From contig NZ_WKJQ01000001.1 in assembly GCF_009674625.1 (NCBI RefSeq), forward strand, positions 2,914,001 through 2,978,000: a stretch of 64,000 nt of DNA, given 5' to 3'. Both the position numbers and the translations under genes were made by a program. Under the pieces are notes generated by a model. That model had not been told where the DNA came from, searched no databases, and saw only the letters and a program-made list of their open reading frames with translations. This DNA comes from Haloferax marinum (GTDB lineage Archaea; Halobacteriota; Halobacteria; Halobacteriales; Haloferacaceae). Every line of letters starts with the position of its first letter. The first letter of the stretch is position 1. Shown here one piece after another: positions 44,311 through 53,074 of this stretch.

Positions 44311-45498
44311 TCAGTTTGCGAGGAACGCCAACACTTCGTCGGCGGACGCACCGATACCGCCACCCTGTGCGAACGTTGGACTCCCGCCACCACCGCCACC
44401 GAACTCGTCGGTCACCTCGGAGACAACGTCGCCGGCGGCGACGTCGCCGGCACTCGCGACGACGACGAACGGGGCGTTCGACTCACCGACGGCGACGATG
44501 ACGTCGGTATCTCCACGCGCCGCTTTGGCCGCCTCGCCGACTTCGTTGGCGTCGAAACCAGCGACCGACCCGACTTTCCACGTCACTCCGTCGCGTTCTA
44601 TCGTCTCGAACTGGGCGAGACGAGAACTGAGGACTTCAGACTTCAGGTCGGAGAGTTCGGACTCGAGTTCGCCGCGGGTTTCGACGGCGTTCGCTGCTGC
44701 CGAGCCGATTTCTTCGAGGTTCGTCCCGAGTGCTGCGGCCGCGTCGTAGGCAGACTGCTGGAGTTCGGCGCGGTGGTCGATAGCCGACGGGCCGACGGCG
44801 AACTCGACCCGCGTGAGTCCCTCTCCGGGGTTCGACCGGCCGAGCAGTTCGACCGGGCCGATTTCGATGGTGTTCGAGACGTGCGTGCCACCACAGGCGG
44901 CCCAGTCCCACCCCTCGATGGTGACGATTCGAACCTCGTCGGAGTCGGCGAACACGCCCTCTTCGGTCTTGACGTTGAACGCGATTTCCTCGCGTTCGCG
45001 GGCTTCTTCGACAGAAATCTCTTCCCACGACACGCCGCGGGCGTCCCACACCGCGCGGTTGACGAGTCGCTCTAACTCGACGAGGGCGGCGTCGTCCACC
45101 TCGGTCGTCGTCTCGAAGTCCACGCGGACCTTCTCGTCGGAGATACCGAACCCGCCGTAGCCGAGGTCGTCGAAGATGTGGCGGGCCGCTCCGTAGAGGA
45201 CGTGACTCGCCGTGTGCGCTCGCATACAGTACGTTCGGAAGTCGTCGTCGACGACGCCAGTCACCTCGTCACCGACCGAGAACTCTGGTTTCGAAGCGAG
45301 TTCGTGGACCACAGCGCCGTCGACTTCGCGGACGTGGACGACGTCGATGTCACCGAGGACGCCGCGGTCAGCGGGTTGGCCGCCGCCTTCGGCGTAGAAG
45401 TACGTCTCGTCGAGGGCGACAGCCGTGCCGTCGACGTCGGTCACTGTCGCCTCGAAGGCCCGAACCGTTGGGTTTGCAGGTGCGAGAGAGGATGACAT
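44311..45498 (-). CDS. alaX: AlaX-type alanyl-tRNA editing protein with DHHA1 domain
   Basis: A stand-alone relative of the AlaRS editing domain that hydrolyses Ser- or Gly-tRNA-Ala. The 395 residues comprise the N-terminal AlaRS-like fold (ETYFYAEGGGQPADRG), the editing core with zinc ligands HTASH (near residue 94) and CGGTH (near 193), and a C-terminal DHHA1 domain with coiled-coil (residues ~240-285) and a GGGGGGSPTFAQGGG end. This is the long AlaX form. It lies 35 bp before the MBF1 gene on the same strand. Confidence 0.93.
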   Translation of the reverse strand: MSSSLAPANPTVRAFEATVTDVDGTAVALDETYFYAEGGGQPADRGVLGDIDVVHVREVDGAVVHELASKPEFSVGDEVTGVVDDDFRTYCMRAHTASHVLYGAARHIFDDLGYGGFGISDEKVRVDFETTTEVDDAALVELERLVNRAVWDARGVSWEEISVEEAREREEIAFNVKTEEGVFADSDEVRIVTIEGWDWAACGGTHVSNTIEIGPVELLGRSNPGEGLTRVEFAVGPSAIDHRAELQQSAYDAAAALGTNLEEIGSAAANAVETRGELESELSDLKSEVLSSRLAQFETIERDGVTWKVGSVAGFDANEVGEAAKAARGDTDVIVAVGESNAPFVVVASAGDVAAGDVVSEVTDEFGGGGGGSPTFAQGGGIGASADEVLAFLAN

Positions 45499-45533
45499 GT
45501 GGGCGACGAGACGCCCGAGAGAGAAAAATCGTG

Positions 45534-46055
45534 CTACTCGTCGACGAGACTCACGTCGAGTCGCTCTTCGAGCGCTCGAATGACCGACCCACCGATGTTC
45601 GCAGTCGTCGCTCGCCCTTGTTCGATGGCGAGTAGTTGTTTCTCTTTGAGTTCGAGTTCCTCGGCGAGTTCGTCGAGTTGGAGGCCGGCGTCTTGCCGAG
45701 CGGACTCGACGATGCCGCCGTATCCAGAGACGAGATATGGGAGCCGGTCTTTCTCGTAGTTCGTCCCTTTCTCCTCCCAGTGTTTGGAACTCCCCTTGGC
45801 ACTGTCGTACATCTTCGCGGTCCGCTGAGCGGCGCGTTTGCGACGACTGCGCTCGGAGTCGTCACGAGTCGACTGTGTGCCCTCGCGCTTCTTGTCGGCG
45901 TGACGGTTCTCGCCGTGGGGTGCACAGTCCGGACAGACGAGTAGATTCGCACCCGCGACGTTTGCCCGACGGAGTTTCGTCGTCGTTCGTCCGCAGAGCT
46001 CGCAACTGTCGCCGCCGGAGTCACCGCCGCCCCGGTTCGTCGAATACTTGGCCAT
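45534..46055 (-). CDS. Multiprotein bridging factor MBF1-like HTH protein
   Basis: A 173-residue protein with an N-terminal zinc ribbon (CELCG near residue 18, CPDCA near 41), a Lys/Arg/Ser/Glu-rich linker and a C-terminal Cro/C1-type helix-turn-helix (SARQDAGLQLDELAEELEL, residues ~115-135). This order is that of archaeal MBF1, which associates with ribosomes and the transcription apparatus. The longer frame upstream is contributed by the tRNA-Leu repeat region and is not coding. A TTTAAAAG box at 46078-46085 is 23-30 nt before the ATG. Confidence 0.9.
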   Translation of the reverse strand: MAKYSTNRGGGDSGGDSCELCGRTTTKLRRANVAGANLLVCPDCAPHGENRHADKKREGTQSTRDDSERSRRKRAAQRTAKMYDSAKGSSKHWEEKGTNYEKDRLPYLVSGYGGIVESARQDAGLQLDELAEELELKEKQLLAIEQGRATTANIGGSVIRALEERLDVSLVDE

Positions 46056-46077
46056 GTGGCGTGTTACTCGTTCGACC

Positions 46078-46085
46078 CTTTTAAA
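46078..46085 (-). promoter_or_regulatory. TATA-like box for the MBF1 gene
   Basis: TTTAAAAG on the minus strand is placed for a leaderless transcript from the ATG at 46055. Confidence 0.5.
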
Positions 46086-46151
46086 CTCGCGGCACGGGCG
46101 GAGGGTGAGAGATGTGTGACTGTGAGTGACTCGTGTCGCCACTCGACGTGT

Positions 46152-46405
46152 GTGAGAGGTGGAAAATCCCACGGAGAGAAGACTCTCGTGGGGAGTAGGT
46201 TCGGAAGGATTGTGCGTGGGTGATGTCCGTGTAGGGACGTCACCTGCATCATTCGGCGACTTCGTCGCCTCATTGCGGACTGTGAGTCCGCACATGCGAT
46301 GCGTGGGACCGGATTTGAACTTCCGAGACTCGCGACGCTCGTCTCGACGTTCGAATCCGGCACGCCGGATTCTCACCGGCGGACCTCTACAGGACAGCGC
46401 CCTCA
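46152..46405 (-). pseudogene. Broken partial copy of tRNA-Leu(GAG) and its 3' flank, split by palindromic inserts
   Basis: The 99 bp at 46152-46250 repeat 46416-46514 almost exactly (one mismatch noticed, A46157 versus C46421). Next come a 44-bp insert (46251-46294), then 46295-46320 and 46376-46405, which equal the 3' part of the real tRNA, with a 55-bp insert (46321-46375) in the T arm. The copy ends within the anticodon region (AGCGCCCTCA), so the 5' half of the tRNA is missing. Both inserts are made of hairpins: GGCGAC-TTC-GTCGCC, TGCGGACT-GTG-AGTCCGCA, CGAGAC...GTCTCG and GAATCCGGC-AC-GCCGGATTC. It cannot make a working tRNA. It may come from an old integration at the tRNA or a tandem duplication. 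Confidence 0.8.
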
Positions 46406-46520
46406 CTAGTAGAAAGTGAGCGGTGGAAAATCCCACGGAGAGAAGACTCTCGTGGGGAGTAGGTTCGGAAGGATTGTGCGTGGGTGATGTCCGTGTAGGG
46501 ACGTCACCTGCATCTTGCGA

Positions 46521-46605
46521 TGCGTGGGACCGGATTTGAACCGGCGGACCTCTACAGGACAGCGCCCTCAACGCTGCGCCGTTGGCCTGGCTTGGCTACC
46601 CACGC
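46521..46605 (-). tRNA. tRNA-Leu, anticodon GAG
   Basis: An 85-nt class II tRNA. The acceptor GCGTGGG pairs with CCCACGC, followed by discriminator A. The D arm is GCC...GGC, the anticodon stem CAGCG/CGCTG encloses TTGAGGG with anticodon GAG, a long variable arm (CCTGTAGAGG) marks leucine or serine, and the T arm is GCCGG-TTCAAAT-CCGGT. No CCA is encoded and no intron is present. It reads CUC and CUU codons. A 99-bp downstream flank plus the 3' part of the gene is repeated at 46152-46405. Confidence 0.95.
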
Positions 46606-46641
46606 TCGCTGTGTCTTACTGCACTTCCGTGTACCCCACGG

Positions 46642-46651
46642 TAATTTAAAT
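46642..46651. promoter_or_regulatory. Shared symmetrical TATA box for tRNA-Leu and the DUF420 gene
   Basis: TAATTTAAAT contains the symmetric core ATTTAAAT. On the minus strand it is about 40 nt before the tRNA-Leu 5' end. On the plus strand it is 26 nt before an ATG at 46673 in the frame of the DUF420 gene. It could serve both directions. Confidence 0.45.
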
Positions 46652-46747
46652 GACTTTCCTTTCGACTCGGCAATGTCGGGCGTTTGCAGGCGACGTACGG
46701 ACGAACTGGACAGAACGATTTTCCCGTTACAACACGGGAGTACCTCC

Positions 46748-47308
46748 ATGGAACTTCGAGCACGCGACCACGTCCGCGGCCTCACCGCCGTCCTCACGGT
46801 CCTCTCTCTCGCGCTCGTCTTCGGCGCGGTTCTCGGTGCGATTCCGCAGGGCGCGATTCCGCAGGCGTCGGACACGGTTCTGAACGCGATTCCGCACGCC
46901 AACGCGGCTATCAGTGCCGTCGCCATCGTAACGATTCTCGCGGGTGTCAGATTCGTCCGGCGTGGAGAAATCCAAAAACACCAGCGAATGATGCTCGCTT
47001 CGTTCGGCCTGTTTGCGACGTTTCTGGTCCTCTACCTCTACAAACTCGTCGTCAAAGGGACCGAGACCTTCCCCGGCCCAGAGTCGATATACCAGTTCGT
47101 CTACCTCCCGACGCTCGCGATTCACATCCTCCTCGCGATCGTCTGTATCCCGTTGGTCTACTACGTCCTCCTCTTGGCGCTGACACGGCCCATCTCGGAG
47201 ATATTCGATACGCAGCACTCCCGATTCGGTCGGGTCGCAGCGTCGCTGTGGCTCGTCTCGTTCGTCCTCGGAAACGTCGTCTACGTCCTCCTCTACGTCG
47301 TCTACTGA
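46748..47308 (+). CDS. DUF420-family membrane protein
   Basis: A 186-residue protein with five to six helices (near residues 8-30, 42-60, 75-95, 108-135 and 160-185) and conserved His in IPHANAAIS, EIQKHQRMM and LAIHILLAIVCIP that could bind heme or metal. The DUF420 (YozB-like) family is often found near cytochrome oxidase genes, though none is here. The start is uncertain: ATG 46748 has GGAG upstream, while ATG 46673 is 26 nt after a TATA box and would add 25 residues. Confidence 0.82.
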   Translation: MELRARDHVRGLTAVLTVLSLALVFGAVLGAIPQGAIPQASDTVLNAIPHANAAISAVAIVTILAGVRFVRRGEIQKHQRMMLASFGLFATFLVLYLYKLVVKGTETFPGPESIYQFVYLPTLAIHILLAIVCIPLVYYVLLLALTRPISEIFDTQHSRFGRVAASLWLVSFVLGNVVYVLLYVVY

Positions 47309-47730
47309 ATCGACAAAGGGAGTTACCCTGCCCGGACCTGCAGGGGGAACGGCTCCTACTGCGAGAGCGGCCCTGGGCAGGTAGTCGGTACGTGGTGTGA
47401 CCGGCAGGCCACAGAGACGGAACTCGGCCGAATCGCTCGCGAATTCGTACCTCGTCTCGTCGGTATCGCACTCCGTCCGTACTCCGCCCCGACACCCGGT
47501 TTCTGGCGGGTCGAAGTACGGACGAAGATACGAGAGGGAGCCAAATGAATCGGGGCGTTGATTATGCCATCACGTCCATCGGTGAGAGTCAGGAACAGTG
47601 ACGTGTGGGAACGACGTGTGGGTGACTGCAGCGCGGGCGACGTGTGGGTGACTGCAGCGCGGGCGACGTGTGGGTGACTGCAGAGCAAGTGAGGAGTGCG
47701 AAATCGCAGAAACGAGGCCGTGCCGTGTGG
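47309..47730. other. Spacer of 422 bp between the DUF420 gene and purF
   Basis: No gene is recognised here. The right half contains the 26-bp tandem repeat listed separately. The left end, about 47345-47380, has a GC-rich segment (CTGCAGGGGGAACGG) without a clear stem. Short open frames on both strands have no haloarchaeal coding signature. Confidence 0.5.
47612..47690 (+). repeat. Three tandem 26-bp repeats downstream of purF
   Basis: Units start at 47612, 47638 and 47664 with core CGACGTGTGGGTGACTGCAG. The first two carry a GCGCGGG tail and the third diverges to AGCAAG. The period of 26 bp equals that of the unrelated repeat at 26579-26655. The block ends about 40 bp past the purF stop on the minus strand. 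Confidence 0.75.
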
Positions 47731-49209
47731 TCAGTCGTCGGCCGGAGCGTCCGCGCCGATGACCGGGCGACTGATGTCGCGGTCGGTCACCTCACCGTCG
47801 ATTTCGTAGGGGTACTCGCCGGTGACACACCCGAGACAGAGGTCGGAGCGTGACTTTTCGAGAACGTCCGAGACGGCGTCGATAGAGAGATAGGCGAGAC
47901 TGTCTGCTTCGATCGTGTCGCACACCTCGTCGACGGATTTGTCGGAGGCGATGAGTTCCTCTCGCGTGGCCATGTTGATTCCCATGTAACACGGTGCGAT
48001 GATGGGCGGCGCGCCGATACGCATGTGGACTTCTTCGGCACCTGCCTCACGGAGGAGTGCGACGAGCTGGTTCGAGGTCGTCCCGCGGACGATGCTGTCG
48101 TCGATGATGGTTACAGATTTGCCCTCGACAGTGCTCTTTATCGGGTTGAGTTTCAGGCGGACCGCACGTTCACGTTCGTCCTGCGTCGGCATGATGAACG
48201 TCCGGCCGACGTAGCGGTTCTTCATCAGTCCCTCGGCGAATTCGACACTCGCGTCGTCTTCTTGGGCCGCCTCGGCGTACCCGGACGCGAACGCCCGCCC
48301 GGAGTCGGGGACGGGCATGACGACGTCGGTATCGACACCCGCTTCTTCCCAGAGTTTGCGCCCGAGTCCACGACGTACCTCGTAGACGAGCGTGTCGTTC
48401 ATCACGGAGTCGGGGCGGGCGAAGTAGATGTGTTCGAAGAAGCAGTGAGCCGTGTTCTCGCGTTCGACGAGTTGGTAGGAGTCGAATCCGGACCCGTCGG
48501 ATTCGAGGACGATGAGTTCACCCGGTCGAACGTCGCGGACGAGTTCGCCGTCGAGCGTGTCGATTGCCGCGGATTCGGACGCGAGAACGTAGCCGTCATC
48601 GAGTTTTCCGATACAGAGCGGTCGGTTCCCCTCTGGGTCGCGGACGCCGAGAACCGTCTCGTCGTGCATGATGGTCAGCGCGTACGACCCGTGGATTCGC
48701 TCCATCGTTCGCTTGACGGCACGAACGAGGTCCTCTTCGAGCAGGTTGCGCGCCAGGTCGTGCGCGATGACTTCGGTGTCGCCCGTGGACGTGAAGGCGT
48801 GGCCGAAGTTCTCCAGTTCGTCGCGGAGTTCGTCGGCGTTCACCAGGTTGCCGTTGTGTGCGAGGCCGAGCGACCCCGACTTGAACGAGACGGCGAACGG
48901 TTGCGCACAGGACTTCGACACGTCGCCTGCGGTGGGGTACCGGACGTGGCCGATACCGGCCTGTCCGTTGAGTCCATCGAGGTCTGCCGCGCTGAAGGCG
49001 TCTCCGACGAGGCCCATCTGGACGTGGCTATGTTGTTGGAACCCATCGTGGGTGACGATGCCTGCGGACTCTTGGCCTCTATGCTGGAGGGCGTACAGCG
49101 AGTAGTACAGGGGTCGCGCGGCGCTTCGCTCGTCGAGTGCAACGCCGACGACACCGCACTTCTCGGTTGGTCCGCTGATGTGGTGGGAGTCGTCCCGCCC
49201 ATTTGCCAT
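47731..49209 (-). CDS. purF: Amidophosphoribosyltransferase
   Basis: PurF makes phosphoribosylamine from PRPP and glutamine, the first committed step of purine synthesis. The 492 residues include a propeptide-like stretch before the nucleophile Cys18 (TEKCGVVG), a glutaminase domain to about residue 245 and a phosphoribosyl domain with the PRPP motif VTIIDDSIVRGTT (near 367). The four cysteines that hold a [4Fe-4S] cluster in the Bacillus enzyme seem present (HCFFEHIYFARPDS, APCYMGIN, DLCLGC), so this is the Fe-S, self-processing type. A TTTAAA box at 49267-49272 gives a leader of about 35 nt. Confidence 0.97.
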   Translation of the reverse strand: MANGRDDSHHISGPTEKCGVVGVALDERSAARPLYYSLYALQHRGQESAGIVTHDGFQQHSHVQMGLVGDAFSAADLDGLNGQAGIGHVRYPTAGDVSKSCAQPFAVSFKSGSLGLAHNGNLVNADELRDELENFGHAFTSTGDTEVIAHDLARNLLEEDLVRAVKRTMERIHGSYALTIMHDETVLGVRDPEGNRPLCIGKLDDGYVLASESAAIDTLDGELVRDVRPGELIVLESDGSGFDSYQLVERENTAHCFFEHIYFARPDSVMNDTLVYEVRRGLGRKLWEEAGVDTDVVMPVPDSGRAFASGYAEAAQEDDASVEFAEGLMKNRYVGRTFIMPTQDERERAVRLKLNPIKSTVEGKSVTIIDDSIVRGTTSNQLVALLREAGAEEVHMRIGAPPIIAPCYMGINMATREELIASDKSVDEVCDTIEADSLAYLSIDAVSDVLEKSRSDLCLGCVTGEYPYEIDGEVTDRDISRPVIGADAPADD

Positions 49210-49628
49210 AGGAGAAATTAGAGGAGGGAGGGGGTAAAAAACCCGTCCTTATGCAGTAACTGCGGGTTTAAACACCGTATTCTATGCACGAACTTGTATT
49301 TCTCGGTGGGAGTCGAGGCCGGAACTCGCCGACAGGAAGTTGCTGGGAAGCGAGTCGCTGGCGTGCGAGGTGGTGCGGCGCTGGCGGCGTGCGGGATGTG
49401 GCCGGCGCTGGCGACGTACAAGGTGTGGGCAGCGCTGACGACACTAAATATAGGGCGCGCATCGCCGAGGTGAGCCAAGACGGCGACTGCAGTGATTCTG
49501 TCGAGAGTACAATGGTACCGAGTCGCATAGAAACGGCGACGAACCGCGGGTCAGGAACGCGATGTTGTTGCTCGCCCACGAGAGGCGAGACAGGAGATAA
49601 AGTGACGGTCAGAGACCGTCGAGAGTCG
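49210..49628. other. Spacer of 419 bp between rpl37e and purF
   Basis: No coding gene is seen. The purF promoter is at the left edge. A TATA-like CTAAATATAG at 49443-49452 lies in the middle and could start an unseen small RNA in either direction. Between 49370 and 49420 the DNA has repeated GGCGCTGGCG-like words on the plus strand. Short open frames here look like chance. Confidence 0.4.
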
Positions 49629-49805
49629 TTACTTGTCGCCGGCTTTCGACTGCCAGGCGTAGCTGCGACGCTTCTTCGACTTACCGAAGCCGCAAGACGA
49701 GCAGACCTTCTTCTTCACGTGGTAGGACTTCTCGCCGCAGCGACGGCACTTCACGTGCGTCGTCTTGTTCTTCTTTCCTTGGCTAGGGGTTCCTGCACCC
49801 GTCAT
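49629..49805 (-). CDS. rpl37e: 50S ribosomal protein L37e
   Basis: A 58-residue zinc-finger ribosomal protein of the archaeal and eukaryotic large subunit. It reads [20 protein letters not shown] at the N-terminus and has the four zinc ligands CRRC (Cys20, Cys23) and CSSC (Cys35, Cys38), followed by a basic tail ending in [10 protein letters not shown]. The ATG overlaps the stop of the Lsm gene by 4 nt (ATGA). Co-transcription of lsm and L37e has been reported in Haloferax volcanii. Confidence 0.97.
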   Translation of the reverse strand: MTGAGTPSQGKKNKTTHVKCRRCGEKSYHVKKKVCSSCGFGKSKKRRSYAWQSKAGDK

Positions 49806-50032
49806 GCTTTGATGGTGACGACGTTATCGCCGCGTATAATGGTTGTGTCTTGGACTTGCTCGAGTTCGATATCCCCGGGCACCGTGTCTTCGTCCAGCGC
49901 TTCTTCCAGTACGACGTTCATGTGCTGGTCGTAGCCAGCGAGAACACCGTAGTATGCATTGCCGTCCTTGAGGAGAACCGTCACCGGTTCGTCGAGTGAC
50001 GCTTCGAGGACGTCGAGAGGTCGACCGCTCAT
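49802..50032 (-). CDS. lsm: Sm-like archaeal RNA-binding protein (Lsm)
   Basis: Lsm proteins form heptameric rings that bind U-rich RNA and small RNAs. The 76-residue protein shows Sm1 ([31 protein letters not shown], residues ~14-44) and Sm2 ([10 protein letters not shown], ~65-74) motifs. It is a bare Sm fold without extensions. It overlaps the L37e start by 4 nt. A CATTTAAGAT box near 50060-50070 suggests a leader of under 10 nt. The gene is divergent from RNase J, another RNA-metabolism gene. Confidence 0.97.
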   Translation of the reverse strand: MSGRPLDVLEASLDEPVTVLLKDGNAYYGVLAGYDQHMNVVLEEALDEDTVPGDIELEQVQDTTIIRGDNVVTIKA

Positions 50033-50432
50033 AGTTCAATTCCGTCTCGTAATTATCTTAAATGTGCCGAACCGCACGAATCAGCGGTCGTGGACCAGGC
50101 CGTCTGTGTGGTCGACACCACCGCACCCCTGTAGATGGAGGGTGGTGTGCGTTCGTGGCCGCCGGCTCACTCCCGTGCGTAATTCAGTTTCGAGTGTGCG
50201 GGCGCGATGAACCCACGTAGTTTTTAGTACCCCAGTGAGTAGATGCCGATACCAGAAACCCGCGGGTAAGTGCGGGCGTGCCCAAATCGACCGACCGGGC
50301 CGCCTCGCACGCGGGGTCATTCGACCGACGAGCTGCAAGACGCCGGGGCCGATGGCCCCCAGACACCCGTCTTTCCGTGAGCACTTTCGCCACATCGTGG
50401 CTTTCGATGCTCGGAATATCGAGATTCAAACC
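50033..50432 (+). promoter_or_regulatory. Spacer between lsm and rnj with a possible 180-nt RNase J leader
   Basis: A GTTTTTAGTA box at 50220-50229 predicts transcription from about 50250, which gives a ~180-nt leader before the RNase J ATG at 50433, long for a haloarchaeon. Predicted stems are CCCGC...GCGGG (50266-50283 region) and GGGGCC-GAT-GGCCCC (about 50345-50360). Left of the promoter is a CACCACC...GGTGGTG stem near 50118-50145. The 66 in-frame codons upstream of the ATG are Arg-rich and look non-coding. Confidence 0.45.
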
Positions 50433-51785
50433 ATGGAAATCGAAATCGCAACCATAGGCGGATACGAAGAAGTCGGCCGTCAGATGACGGCCGTCCGTGC
50501 CGGAGACGACGTCGTCGTCTTCGACATGGGTCTCAACCTGTCGCAGGTCCTCATCCACGACAACGTCGAGACCGAGAAGATGCACAGCCTCGACCTCATC
50601 GATATGGGCGCCATCCCGGACGACCGTATCATGAGCGACCTCGAAGGTGACGTGCAGGCAATCGTGCCGACGCACGGCCACCTCGACCACATCGGTGCCA
50701 TCTCCAAGTTGGCCCACCGCTACGACGCACCCGTCGTCGCGACACCCTTCACCATCGAACTGGTGAAACAGCAGATCGAAGGCGAGAACAAGTTCAACGT
50801 CAACAACGACCTCGTCAAGATGAGCGCCGGTGAGACGATGTCTATCGGTGACTCCGGACAGGTCGAACTCGAGTTCGTCCACGTCACCCACTCCATCATC
50901 GACGCCATCAACCCGGTCCTCCACACGCCGGAAGGTGCCATCGTCTACGGGCTCGACAAGCGTATGGACCACTCGCCGGTCCTCGAAGACCCAATCGACA
51001 TGAAGCGCTTCCGCGAGATTGGCCGCGAGGGCAACGGCGTCCTCGCCTACATCGAAGACTGTACGAACGCCGGCCGGAAGGGCCGCACGCCCTCCGAGTC
51101 CGTCGCTCGTCGCCACCTCAAGGACGTCATGACCTCCGTCGAGGACTACGACGGCGGTATCGTCGCGACGACGTTCTCCTCTCACATCTCGCGTGTCTCC
51201 TCGCTCGTCGAGTTCGCCAACGACATCGGCCGTCAGCCGGTCCTCCTCGGCCGCTCGATGGAGAAGTACTCCGGCACCGCCGAACGCCTCGGCTTCGTGG
51301 ACCTGCCCGACGACCTCGGGATGTACGGCCACCGCAAGTCTGTCGACCGAACCTTCAAGCGCATCATGAAGGAAGGCAAGGAGAACTACCTCCCCATCGT
51401 CACGGGTCACCAGGGCGAACCGCGCGCGATGCTCACCCGCATGGGCCGCGGCGAGACGCCGTACGAACTCGACGACGGTGACAAGGTCATCTTCTCGGCA
51501 CGGGTCATCCCGGAGCCGACGAACGAAGGGCAGCGCTACCAGTCCGAGCGTCTCCTGCGCATGCAGGGCGCGCGCATCTACGACGACATCCACGTCTCTG
51601 GTCACCTTCGTGAGGAAGGGCACTACGAGATGCTGCAGGCGCTCCAGCCCCAGCACGTCATCCCTGCCCACCAGAACCTCAAAGGCTTCGCTCCGTACGT
51701 GGACCTCGCAGAGAGCCAGGGCTACGCCCTCGGCCGCGACGTCCACGTGACGCGGAACGGCAACATGATCCAACTGGTGGAGTGA
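50433..51785 (+). CDS. rnj: Ribonuclease J (archaeal RNase J, MBL-fold 5'-3' exonuclease)
   Basis: aRNase J degrades RNA 5' to 3'. The 450-residue protein has the metallo-beta-lactamase motif [11 protein letters not shown] (near residue 81), the beta-CASP domain with [10 protein letters not shown] (near 244), and late motifs [12 protein letters not shown] (near 325), [15 protein letters not shown] [13 protein letters not shown] (near 388) and [10 protein letters not shown]. The start [18 protein letters not shown] is the family N-terminus. The stop overlaps the next gene's ATG by 1 nt (TGATG). Confidence 0.95.
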   Translation: MEIEIATIGGYEEVGRQMTAVRAGDDVVVFDMGLNLSQVLIHDNVETEKMHSLDLIDMGAIPDDRIMSDLEGDVQAIVPTHGHLDHIGAISKLAHRYDAPVVATPFTIELVKQQIEGENKFNVNNDLVKMSAGETMSIGDSGQVELEFVHVTHSIIDAINPVLHTPEGAIVYGLDKRMDHSPVLEDPIDMKRFREIGREGNGVLAYIEDCTNAGRKGRTPSESVARRHLKDVMTSVEDYDGGIVATTFSSHISRVSSLVEFANDIGRQPVLLGRSMEKYSGTAERLGFVDLPDDLGMYGHRKSVDRTFKRIMKEGKENYLPIVTGHQGEPRAMLTRMGRGETPYELDDGDKVIFSARVIPEPTNEGQRYQSERLLRMQGARIYDDIHVSGHLREEGHYEMLQALQPQHVIPAHQNLKGFAPYVDLAESQGYALGRDVHVTRNGNMIQLVE

Positions 51786-52831
51786 TGAGTTCGGACGCGA
51801 CGGAACAGCGAGTGCTCGAGGCGATTCGTCAGCGACGCGAACTCGTCAACGAAGCACTCGACGAGGACGTACCGATGGCCGAGCCAGAGCGGCTGTACGA
51901 GGCCTCTCGGTACCTCCTGAAGGCCGGCGGAAAGCGACTCCGCCCGACAGTCTCACTCTTGACGGCCGAGTCCCTCGCGGACGTGGAACCGATGTCCGAA
52001 GATTACCGCGAGTTCCCGACGCTCACGGGCGAGGCCATCGACGTGATGATTGCCGCCGTGAGTATCGAGGTCATCCAGTCGTTCACGCTCATTCACGACG
52101 ACATCATGGACGACGACGACCTTCGACGCGGTGTCCCGGCCGTCCACAAAGAGTACGACACCGAGACGGCGATTCTCGCCGGCGACACCCTCTACGCGAA
52201 GGCGTTCGAACTGCTGACGAAGACGGGGTCGGACCCGGCGGCCGGCCTCGAAGCCGTCCGTCGCCTCGCCACGACCTGTACGCAAATCTGTGAAGGGCAG
52301 GCCCTCGACATCGGGTTCGAGCGTCGCACCGAAGTGCTCCCCGACGAGTACCTCAAGATGGTCGAACTCAAGACGGCCGTCCTCTACGGAACCGCGGCCG
52401 CCATCCCAGCAGTCCTCATGGGTGCCGACGACGACGTCGTCGAAGCCCTCTATCAGTACGGTATCGAATCGGGCAGCGCGTTCCAGATTCAAGACGACGT
52501 GCTCGACCTGACCGTACCCTCGGAGAAACTGGGCAAGCAGCGAGGCTCTGACCTCGTCGAGAACAAGGAGACGGTCATCTCCCTGCACGCACGCCAGCAA
52601 GGAATCGACGTGGACACCCTCGTCGAGGCCGAGACGGCAGAAGAACTCACCGAGGCAGACGTCGAAACCGCCGTCGCGGAGCTCGAAGCCGCCGGCAGTA
52701 TCGACTACGCCCGAGAGATGGCAGAAGACCTGACCGAGCAGGCGAAAGCACGACTCGAGGTCCTTCCGGACAACGAGTCACGTGCCCTGCTCTCCGACAT
52801 CGCGGACTACCTCATCACCCGCGGGTACTGA
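51785..52831 (+). CDS. idsA: Polyprenyl diphosphate synthase (GGPP/FGPP synthase)
   Basis: This trans-prenyltransferase builds the C20 or C25 isoprenoid chains of archaeal lipids. The 348-residue protein has the first Asp-rich motif LIHDDIMDDDDLRRG (near residue 100), a second motif FQIQDDVLD (near 236) and KAGGKRLRPTV at the N-terminus. The residues before the first motif (EVIQSFTLIHDD) include no obvious bulky stop, so C20 versus C25 cannot be decided. The ATG at 51785 overlaps the RNase J stop, and a GTG one codon earlier is the alternative. Confidence 0.93.
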   Translation: MSSDATEQRVLEAIRQRRELVNEALDEDVPMAEPERLYEASRYLLKAGGKRLRPTVSLLTAESLADVEPMSEDYREFPTLTGEAIDVMIAAVSIEVIQSFTLIHDDIMDDDDLRRGVPAVHKEYDTETAILAGDTLYAKAFELLTKTGSDPAAGLEAVRRLATTCTQICEGQALDIGFERRTEVLPDEYLKMVELKTAVLYGTAAAIPAVLMGADDDVVEALYQYGIESGSAFQIQDDVLDLTVPSEKLGKQRGSDLVENKETVISLHARQQGIDVDTLVEAETAEELTEADVETAVAELEAAGSIDYAREMAEDLTEQAKARLEVLPDNESRALLSDIADYLITRGY

Positions 52832-53074
52832 CCCACACGACGAGGTAGTCGCGGCGGATTCGGTCTGCGGTATCGCACCTTTTTCGAACGCGTTGTGCCG
52901 TAAGCGACTGCTCTTGGAGTCGTCTTCTCGAAAGTGACCCGCCGTGGAACACCGCCCACTACCACAACCGCTATACCTGCAGGAGTGTTAACAAACCACG
53001 TACCCCTGCCCGCGCGAGGAACCCTTCCCCGCAATCCGGGCCTGTTTTTAGGCGTGCCGCGGAATCGGACGATA

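Noticed and set aside
46056..46571. Long N-terminal extension of the MBF1 frame
   Set aside because: It reads through the tRNA-Leu duplication and gives duplicated nonsense peptides. A TATA box supports the ATG at 46055.
46152..46605. Integrated genetic element bounded by attachment sites
   Set aside because: The repeats are only 264 bp apart and no integrase is present, so an intact element can be excluded. A remnant remains possible and is discussed in the findings.
49218..49478. 86-codon minus-strand frame before purF
   Set aside because: Composition is Ala/Pro/Arg/Ser-rich without acidic residues expected in halophiles, and there is no ribosome-binding site or domain.
50235..50432. 66-codon N-terminal extension of RNase J
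   Set aside because: The extension is Arg-rich with no family similarity, and RNase J proteins start at [10 protein letters not shown].
50184..51773. 529-codon minus-strand frame opposite RNase J
   Set aside because: RNase J on the plus strand has all family motifs, so this is a GC-driven shadow.
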